Assembly: GCA_002342545.1 (NCBI GenBank)
Contig: DDQE01000004.1
Coordinates: 1-36,494, forward strand
DNA length: 36,494 nt
DNA from: Caryophanales bacterium UBA2450
Lineage (GTDB): Bacteria; Bacillota_I; Bacilli_A; RFN20; CAG-826
Direction of reading: 5' to 3'
Made by a program: the position numbers and the translations under genes. Positions 33,995-36,494 of the stretch are shown here, one piece after another. Each line of letters begins with the position of its first letter. Position 1 is the first letter of the stretch. The notes beneath the pieces were generated by a model that saw only the letters and a program-made list of their open reading frames with translations, ran no database searches and was not told the DNA's origin.

Positions 33995-35181
33995 ATTACT
34001 TTAAGGAAGATTTTCTTTCCTTTTTTAATTTTTATAGAATCACTAATCTTAATTAATTCATTAGGGTTAGTCTTCTTTTCTCCGTCAACTGAGATACCGC
34101 CTTGTTCTACTAATCTACGAGCTTCACTTTTACTAGTAGCGAGTTCTGCTTTCACTAATAAGTCGAGGAGATTAACTTCGTCATCAAGCTCTAGTTCAAC
34201 GCTTGGCATAGTGGAGTCATCACCAACACCCGCAAATAAGTTTTTCGCGGCTTGAAGTGCTTTATTAGCTTCTTCTTCCCCATGCACTAACTTAGTGAGT
34301 TCATAGGCAAGAATTTCTTTTTTCTCGTTAATACGAGAATCATCCCAATGTTCCATTTCGTTAATCTTATCTAAAGAGACAAATGTTAAAAGCTTGAAAC
34401 ATTTCATAACATCAGCGTCTTCAACATTTCTCCAATATTGGAAGAATTCAAATGGAGTGGTTTTATTTGGATCAAGCCAGACAGCACCTGATGCGGTTTT
34501 GCCCATCTTCTTACCTTCACTATTAAGAAGGAGAGTGATAGTCATCGCATAAGCGTCTTTTCCGGTTTTCTTTCTAATTAATTCGGTACCCGCAAGCATA
34601 TTAGACCATTGGTCATCGCCACCAAACTGCATATTGCAACCATAGTGTTCATGTAAATAATAGAAGTCATAAGCTTGCATAATCATATAGTTGAATTCTA
34701 AGAAAGATAAGCCTCTTTCCATTCTTTGCTTATAGCATTCTGCTCTTAACATATTATTGACAGAGAAGTGTGGACCAACATCTCTAAGGAGTTCAACGTA
34801 GTTGAGCTTAAGTAACCAGTCAGCGTTATTCACAACTAAAGCTTTATTGAAATCGATGAATCTAGACATTTGCTTTTTGAAACATTCGACATTATGGTCA
34901 ATAGTTTCTTTAGACATCATTTGTCTTAAATCGCTTCTTCCAGATGGGTCACCAACGTGACCAGTACCTCCACCTACTAAGACGATTGGGGTATTACCAG
35001 CTTCTTGGAGTCTTTTCATTAAGCATAAGGCCATGAAGTGTCCAACATGTAAAGAATCAGCGGTTGGATCAAAGCCAATATAAAATTTCGCTTGTCCTTT
35101 ATTAAGAAGTTCTCTAATTTCTTGTTCGTCAGTGACTTGCGCGATTAATCCACGCGCTTGTAACTCTTCATATATGCCCAT
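33985..35181 (-). CDS. tyrS: Tyrosyl-tRNA synthetase
   Basis: Class I synthetase charging tyrosine tRNAs. The 398 residues show HVGH (45-48), the segment YMIMQAYDFYYL with tyrosine-pocket residues, KMGKT (225-229) in place of KMSKS, and a C-terminal S4 RNA-binding domain (about 335-398). A TTGGAG site precedes the ATG. The leader is only about 20 nt, so there is no T-box, although tyrS of many Bacillota is T-box controlled. Confidence 0.97.
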   Translation of the reverse strand: MGIYEELQARGLIAQVTDEQEIRELLNKGQAKFYIGFDPTADSLHVGHFMALCLMKRLQEAGNTPIVLVGGGTGHVGDPSGRSDLRQMMSKETIDHNVECFKKQMSRFIDFNKALVVNNADWLLKLNYVELLRDVGPHFSVNNMLRAECYKQRMERGLSFLEFNYMIMQAYDFYYLHEHYGCNMQFGGDDQWSNMLAGTELIRKKTGKDAYAMTITLLLNSEGKKMGKTASGAVWLDPNKTTPFEFFQYWRNVEDADVMKCFKLLTFVSLDKINEMEHWDDSRINEKKEILAYELTKLVHGEEEANKALQAAKNLFAGVGDDSTMPSVELELDDEVNLLDLLVKAELATSKSEARRLVEQGGISVDGEKKTNPNELIKISDSIKIKKGKKIFLKVIKK

Positions 35182-35207
35182 AATTATGCTCCAATCTACT
35201 ATGTAGA

Positions 35208-35237
35208 ATTATAACATAATATTTTTAGATATGTATA
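35208..35237 (-). promoter_or_regulatory. Extended -10 promoter of tyrS
   Basis: On the minus strand TATACA (35232-35237), 18 bases, TATAAT (35208-35213) preceded by TGT, an extended -10. Transcription should start near 35201. Confidence 0.65.
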
Positions 35238-35266
35238 AAAAAAGACTCGCCATTTGACGAGTCTTT
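35234..35266 (-). terminator. Terminator of rpsD
   Basis: On the minus strand aaagactcg / cgagtcttt, a 9-bp stem (35241-35249 and 35258-35266) with an 8-base loop, followed by a run of T. It lies just after the rpsD stop and before the tyrS promoter, so the two genes are separate transcripts. Confidence 0.85.
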
Positions 35267-35283
35267 GTAAGCAAGTTTTTAGA

Positions 35284-35889
35284 TTAGAGCTTACGGTTGT
35301 AGTATTCAACGATTTGTGATTCAGTGATTTGTTGAGTTAATTCGTTTCTTTCTGGTTCACGAATGTATTTACCAGAGAGTTTTTCTTCATCAACTTCCAC
35401 CCAGCCGACTTTAGTAGCGATAGAAGCAAGTGATTCTTTAACTACTTTCATTTCTTTGGCGTTTTCTCTAAGAGCGATAACGTCATTTAAGGAACATAAA
35501 TAGCTTGGGACATCAACTTTCTTGCCGTTAACTTCGATGTGGCCGTGATTCACGAGTTGTCTAGCGCCTCTTCTAGTACGGGCAAATCCCATACGATAGA
35601 CGAGATTGTCTAATCTAGATTCTAAGAGCTTCATGAAGGCAAAACCAGTAACTTCTTTGCTCTTAAGTGCGAGCATGAATAATCTACGGAATTGTCTTTC
35701 ATTAACACCATACATCTGTCTTAACTTTTGTTTTTCGACTAATTGTTTGCCGTATTCAGATGGTTTCTTCTTTCTTGAAGCACCGTGTTGTCCAGGACCA
35801 TAAGGTCTTTTTTGGAGTTCTTTACCAGTTTCAAGAGTGGAGAATCCTAATCTACGACTTTGTTTCCAGTCTGATCCAGTGTATCTCAT
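35284..35889 (-). CDS. rpsD: 30S ribosomal protein S4
   Basis: Primary 16S-binding protein of the 30S subunit. The 201 residues contain RPYGPGQHG (28-36), a central helical region, and the S4 domain (about 92-155: SRLDNLVYRMGFARTRRGAR). The N-terminus lacks zinc cysteines. A GGAAGGAAG site precedes the ATG. The gene is monocistronic with its own promoter and a long structured leader, fitting the S4 feedback control known for Bacillus rpsD. Confidence 0.97.
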   Translation of the reverse strand: MRYTGSDWKQSRRLGFSTLETGKELQKRPYGPGQHGASRKKKPSEYGKQLVEKQKLRQMYGVNERQFRRLFMLALKSKEVTGFAFMKLLESRLDNLVYRMGFARTRRGARQLVNHGHIEVNGKKVDVPSYLCSLNDVIALRENAKEMKVVKESLASIATKVGWVEVDEEKLSGKYIREPERNELTQQITESQIVEYYNRKL

Positions 35890-36044
35890 GTGACTTCCTT
35901 CCTTTCTTTATTATTTGCAAATAAATTGAGGCATTAATTCCTTGCTCCGGGTGTTTGAACTGGCATTTCACCGCATAGCTTTGGTTACTTTGTTTGAATA
36001 TCAAACATCAGTCGAGCAGTATTAATGTGCTGCATTACATGCAG
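35890..36044 (-). promoter_or_regulatory. Structured 5' leader of rpsD, likely S4 autoregulatory RNA
   Basis: The predicted transcript start lies near 36043, giving a leader of about 150 nt. It holds a perfect hairpin at its very 5' end (ctgcat-gta-atgcag, 36030-36044 read on the minus strand), a second perfect hairpin (gtttga-tat-tcaaac, 35992-36006), and a GC-richer region (35930-35980) with possible pairing between ggag and cctc near the gene. Autoregulation by S4 binding is known for Bacillus rpsD; that this leader does the same is inference. Confidence 0.5.
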
Positions 36045-36049
36045 TGAAT

Positions 36050-36078
36050 AATATAAAGGATTTGCTTAAACTAATCAA
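36050..36078 (-). promoter_or_regulatory. rpsD promoter
   Basis: On the minus strand TTGATT (36073-36078), exactly 17 bases, TATATT (36050-36055). Confidence 0.6.
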
Positions 36079-36202
36079 CATAAAAATTAGATTTTTAAAA
36101 AGTAGTGAGGACTTTGAGTGTTTTGAACTATTTTTTTAGCGGATATTTTTCCTTTAAGATATAACCTACTTAACTATATTTTTGTTTATATTTTTTCTTT
36201 AG
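36079..36202. other. AT-rich intergenic DNA without recognised features
   Basis: Upstream of the rpsD promoter the sequence becomes very AT-rich, with runs of T and A. I see no gene, hairpin of note, or clear promoter here. It ends at a TAG (36200-36202) in the frame of the partial reading frame to the right. Confidence 0.5.
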
Positions 36203-36295
36203 CTACTAATTTTCTTAATAAAAAATATTTTAATTATTTTTATATTAACTTTATTTTGTAAGACCGAAGAAAATAATGGATATAATAATTTAGAA

Positions 36296-36494
36296 ATGTA
36301 TGATGAAGATCCCCTTGTATTTGAATCATGGGAATTTGTAAGAAATTTTTATAAAAATAGTTCATATATAAATAATGATAAAGAAATATGTAGTTTTTTT
36401 TCAGGTAATTGGAAATATGAAAATAATAATATATATATAGAATATTTATTTGCTACTAAAAATTATAAAAATAAAGAAATAAATATATATAAAA
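36296..36494 (+). CDS. Partial reading frame, possible lipoprotein, 3' end outside the window
   Basis: From the ATG at 36296 the frame is open to the window end (66 codons: MYDEDPLVFESWEFVRNFY...), with no recognised domain. It is also open upstream to 36203. Residues encoded at 36218-36259 read I-K-N-I-L-I-I-F-I-L-T-L-F-C, exactly what a lipoprotein signal would look like with ATA in place of ATG. So either the gene starts at the ATG (a TATAAT at 36281-36286 could give a nearly leaderless mRNA), or it starts at a non-standard codon at 36218, or its start has decayed. Codon use is far more AT-rich than in the rest of the window. Confidence 0.45.
   Translation, partial: MYDEDPLVFESWEFVRNFYKNSSYINNDKEICSFFSGNWKYENNNIYIEYLFATKNYKNKEINIYK

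Noticed and set aside
35182..35240. T-box leader for tyrS
   Set aside because: The promoter lies only about 30-55 bases before the ATG and directly follows the rpsD terminator, leaving no room for a T-box.
1..36494. Mycoplasma-type code with TGA as Trp
   Set aside because: TGA ends ppa, coaX and trmB exactly where overlaps and family lengths require it, and conserved Trp residues are TGG.
1..36494. CRISPR arrays, insertion sequences, integrases, tRNA or rRNA genes
   Set aside because: None seen on reading: no regularly spaced repeats, no transposase-like frame, no recognisable tRNA or rRNA segment.

Overview
The window reads as a chromosomal stretch of a low-GC, Gram-positive-type bacterium with a reduced, tightly packed genome. 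Gene content and order (gmk-priA-...-rsmB-rlmN-PP2C-kinase-rsgA-rpe, with rpmB nearby; glgC-glgD-glgA; trmB-pncB-tyrS-rpsD) are Bacillota-like. An F-type ATPase b subunit with a lipobox and several missing neighbour genes (fmt, def, rpoZ, coaBC, thiN) point to a streamlined lineage near the Mollicutes / Erysipelotrichia / RF39-type uncultured Bacilli. TGA is used as a stop (ppa, coaX, trmB) and Trp is TGG, so the standard bacterial code applies. The placement is an inference.

Layout: (1) 1-861, end of a DUF5677-like gene. (2) 915-2555 minus, a TGS/nucleoside kinase, divergent from (3) 2733-11780, pfp (PPi-dependent phosphofructokinase), the complete F1Fo ATP synthase set atpIBEFHAGDC, ppa and trmL. 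(4) 11777-13156 minus, rqcH with an apparent AUU start. (5) 13222-22598, gmk, priA, an unknown 148-aa gene, an RsmB-like gene that has lost its active-site motifs, rlmN, a PP2C phosphatase, a soluble Ser/Thr kinase, rsgA, rpe and a six-helix membrane protein. (6) rpmB and a small membrane protein on the minus strand. (7) 23565-27237, glgC-glgD-glgA. (8) 27263-33963, leuS, coaX, pepV, trmB, a YtpR-like gene and pncB. (9) tyrS and rpsD on the minus strand, rpsD with a structured leader of about 150 nt. (10) 36079-36494, very AT-rich DNA with the start of a lipoprotein-like reading frame.

Functional themes: energy coupling (PPi-glycolysis, PPase, a probably Na+-driven ATP synthase, glycogen synthesis), ribosome maintenance (RqcH, RsgA, RlmN, the RsmB remnant, L28, S4) and translation enzymes. 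Convergent gene pairs share bidirectional terminators. At least two genes (gmk and the rsmB-like gene) have a -10 box so close to the ATG that their mRNAs should be leaderless. I found no CRISPR array, transposase, rRNA or tRNA gene. No single obviously new multi-gene system stands out. The most unusual items are the catalytically empty RsmB homologue, the AUU start of rqcH, the two-carboxylate c subunit and the odd right edge.
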